Below are positions 61,899-64,000 of a stretch of 64,000 bases of DNA, piece by piece. The DNA lies in the NCBI GenBank assembly GCA_003342895.1, contig PTFA01000009.1:8204677-8268676 (forward strand), in the 5' to 3' direction. The first letter of the stretch is position 1, and each line of letters opens with the position of its first letter. The stretch comes from Casuarius casuarius. Its lineage: Eukaryota > Chordata > Aves > Casuariiformes > Casuariidae. Under the pieces are notes generated by a model, which was not told the origin of the DNA, made no database searches, and saw nothing but the letters and a program-made list of their open reading frames with translations. A program made the position numbers and the translations under genes.

Positions 61899-61927
61899 AT
61901 AAAGAAAGAAAGAAAGAAAGAAAGAAA
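61899..61927 (+). repeat. (AAAG)n microsatellite
   Basis: About six to seven AAAG units. Simple repeat. Confidence 0.95.
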
Positions 61928-62109
61928 CTTCTATACCCCTGCTGCATTAAAATGCTTTATTTGTTACTGGCTTCAGTCATTTTCCAGGGTAAATAAAGTA
62001 CTGCCAGGCAGAAGGCTGGCTTCTCTTATTCCACAGATGCTAATGCAAACAAACTGAATGTAATTAATACTAAAAAAGAAAAATACAACTCCTCCCCCTC
62101 CCCCCCAAG

Positions 62110-62320
62110 CCTTTGGGCAAGACATGGTTATCTTTGACAAAGGTAACCAAAGGAGCAGTTTGCAAACGAATCCACCACAGAGAGCCTTCTCCGTAGGGAA
62201 GCGGAAGCGCTACAAGATGCAGCGTCATTCCCAGACGGCAGTACGATACCTGCAACATTTCTGCAGCCTGTGCCGCAGCTGGCGAAGCCAGATACACTTT
62301 CTAGAGGAAGAAAAGAGACC
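62110..62320 (+). other. Exon-shaped open interval, basic peptide (unassigned)
   Basis: A very strong pyrimidine tract (ctcctccccctccccccc) and AAG precede this interval and GTGAGT follows it. The frame containing ATG 62124 is open across all 211 bases and closes at TGA only a few bases beyond the donor. The predicted peptide is strongly basic in the middle (GKRKRYKMQRH, which resembles a nuclear localisation signal) and ends acidic (LEEEKR). The antisense strand is also largely open over 62070-62297. I do not recognise a family. The C-rich tract may instead be a simple repeat that mimics a splice site. Confidence 0.2.
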
Positions 62321-62740
62321 GTGAGTATTGGGTAAAGCTCCTCGTATTAGAAAATGGAGTAATGGTGCTGGGGCTGAACGAGGGGCTCAGGCAGCTCTAC
62401 TCGGGAGTGAAGCTGCCGCCTCTCCAAAAGTGAAGGACAGCCAGTAATGCAAAGTTGTCTAACGGAGCCTTGCCAAAACCCAGCTTTCTAAACGGCAACC
62501 TTAAAGCTGGCTTCATGTGAAAATAAACGTATCACCGTTCAAGGAGAGATGCAGTCAGTTACTAAATAAACAGAAGGCCTCTTTCAGGAGACATTTTTTG
62601 AATATGGAGGGATCATGTTTACAAGGAATAGAAAAAGTATTCTAGTATTCCTGTATTCTAGGACTGGAGAATGTTTCAGCTTTGAAAGATAATTAGTTAA
62701 CAGGCCAGACCACCAACCAACATGCATTTCACCCGGCAAA

Positions 62741-62768
62741 CAGGAGCACATCATCAGGAGCACATCAT
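62741..62768 (+). repeat. 14-bp perfect tandem duplication
   Basis: CAGGAGCACATCAT occurs twice without a gap or mismatch. Likely a recent small duplication. Confidence 0.9.
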
Positions 62769-63659
62769 GGTTAAAACTGAGGATGAACTTCAGGCTGGAA
62801 CAAGCTCTGGACTGCTCGACATTTTGCAGATGTGTTTGTGCATATTTGGCCCAACAAAAAAGAATCTGTAGGGCCCAAGGCAAAAAAGAAACGCCTGTAC
62901 TCACCAAGATGATTTCTCTGTTTTCTCAGAAAACTACCTTCTGTAATTACATTCATAAATTTATCATGCTCCACATTAAAATTAATTACATTGCCACATT
63001 AGTCCAGTAAGGAGGCTGTTCAGCACCTCAGTGTAACTGTAGAAACACTCTTCTAATTCCCAGTGTAAGTTTGTTTGCGATTAGCGGGCTGGTCTCACAC
63101 CTGTATCGTCTGCCACCTTAAGAAGCTTCTGTGACAGCCGGGTGTTTTTATTTCTAAGAGCAGAACTGTATCCCCACCAGAGCTTTGTACTGCCAGGCTA
63201 AAGCCGCCGGGCCCCCTCAGCCTGCTCTCGTATGACAGACTCTGGATTTCTTTGATCATCCAAGGAGCCTCTTCTGCAAGAAAGATGTTCCGCTGCCACG
63301 TGAAGTGTTCCGGATGAACCCCGACAGGGTCCTGTAAGGCACCACTAGTGTTTTAGATCTCTATTGATAAAAACTTTGCCCAGTGTTTCACGCAGTTAAC
63401 TTTTCTCTTTTCGGAGTTTCATCACTGAAGTTATGGCCACGCTATGATCAGCTGGCCCTGTCTGCTGCTGCTGCCACCGAGAGGCCCCCTGCTCGCAGCA
63501 CGCACTCCCGTTACGCGGCAGCCTGCACTGCGATTTTTAATCTCACCTCAGTAGTACAATCTTCAAAGCTATCCAGCTCTTCCTCTGCAATAATCTGATC
63601 TTCCTTTCTATAGGCAATGGTATCGTCACTCCTCTTTCAAGCCTGGAGCAAGATGTGAG

Positions 63660-63850
63660 AAACAGCTCATGTCGGGAAACGGCAAGGAGCAATACCCCGG
63701 CTCTCCGTCCTGCGCGTACGCAGGGAAGCGGGGCTGAGCGGGCAGGAGGGGAGCGCGGGGCCCCGGGAGCGCAGGAGGCACCGCAGGAGCGCTGCAGACC
63801 GACGATGCTCTTCTCGGAGACGGAGCTGCACGCTGCGTTTTTCTGAAGCA
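63660..63850. promoter_or_regulatory. CpG hill near window end
   Basis: GC- and CpG-rich sequence (ctgcgcgtacgcagggaagc) about 190 bp long in AT-rich flanks, open on both strands without a known domain. Confidence 0.42.
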
Positions 63851-64000
63851 GTTTGATGCGCGTATTTGTCTTCATTGCCGGAAACACAAACCTGTCGGTG
63901 TGTTCTGGTCACGTTTCTATCTTCAGCCCAACTCTTCCATAAGCATTTCCTTATTTTTCCCCAGGACTGTTTTTGCTAATGCCCAACTGTGGCGAGAGCT

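Larger units (their letters stand above)
51250..64000. other. Non-coding stretch, 51.2-64 kb
   Basis: Apart from listed items, no gene is recognised. 61.0-61.25 kb is open for 93 codons on the minus strand with a lysine/arginine-rich translation, but it lacks any motif I can name. Confidence 0.55.

Noticed and set aside
1..64000. tRNA genes, well-known microRNAs, CRISPR arrays, operons
   Set aside because: No tRNA cloverleaf boxes, no remembered microRNA seeds in hairpin context, no regularly spaced repeats and no prokaryotic gene organisation were seen.

Overview
The window reads as AT-rich vertebrate nuclear DNA with no intact protein-coding gene that I can recognise. GC looks near 40 percent by eye, with short GC-rich, CpG-dense hills. 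Alu, L1 and rodent SINE families are not visible. The few interspersed repeats I recognise are old, worn MIR/L3-type fragments plus one degraded Ty3/gypsy-class reverse-transcriptase relic. Low repeat density, ancient amniote repeats and many CpG hills fit a sauropsid, most likely a bird, although a crocodilian or turtle is not excluded. There is no sign of bacterial, plasmid or phage organisation. The longest open frames (up to 218 codons) lie in GC-rich hills, show no domain I know, and are best read as chance openings.

Layout. From 1 to about 10 kb the sequence is non-coding, with an AT-rich low-complexity tract, a 27-base A run, an 18-bp tandem duplication, an L3/MIR tail near 6.2 kb and a CpG hill near 7.2 kb. 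From 10 to 20 kb there are several exon-shaped intervals. The best is a 27-base candidate microexon at 16141-16167 with excellent splice signals. From 20 to 30 kb there is a double palindrome at 20.03 kb, an unexplained CpG-dense 390-bp segment at 20.3-20.7 kb, a MIR-like piece at 21.4 kb and homopolymer G tracts. From 30 to 40 kb there are two clear CpG hills (29.8 and 39.4-40.0 kb) and a block at 31.1-31.5 kb that looks like a developmental enhancer. From 40 to 50 kb the minus strand carries the decayed Ty3/gypsy reverse transcriptase (43.34-43.68 kb), and a perfect 14-bp hairpin lies at 48.70 kb. From 50 to 64 kb there is a 500-bp CpG island (50.75-51.24 kb), several enhancer-like blocks, a ~57-bp degenerate minisatellite, MIR-like fragments, and an exon-shaped open interval at 62.1-62.3 kb.

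Overall this is most easily explained as a large intron or gene-desert segment rich in putative regulatory DNA. The exon-shaped intervals are hypotheses: strong-looking splice sites are common by chance, and without RNA or cross-species alignment none can be confirmed. The gypsy relic is the best-supported protein-derived feature.
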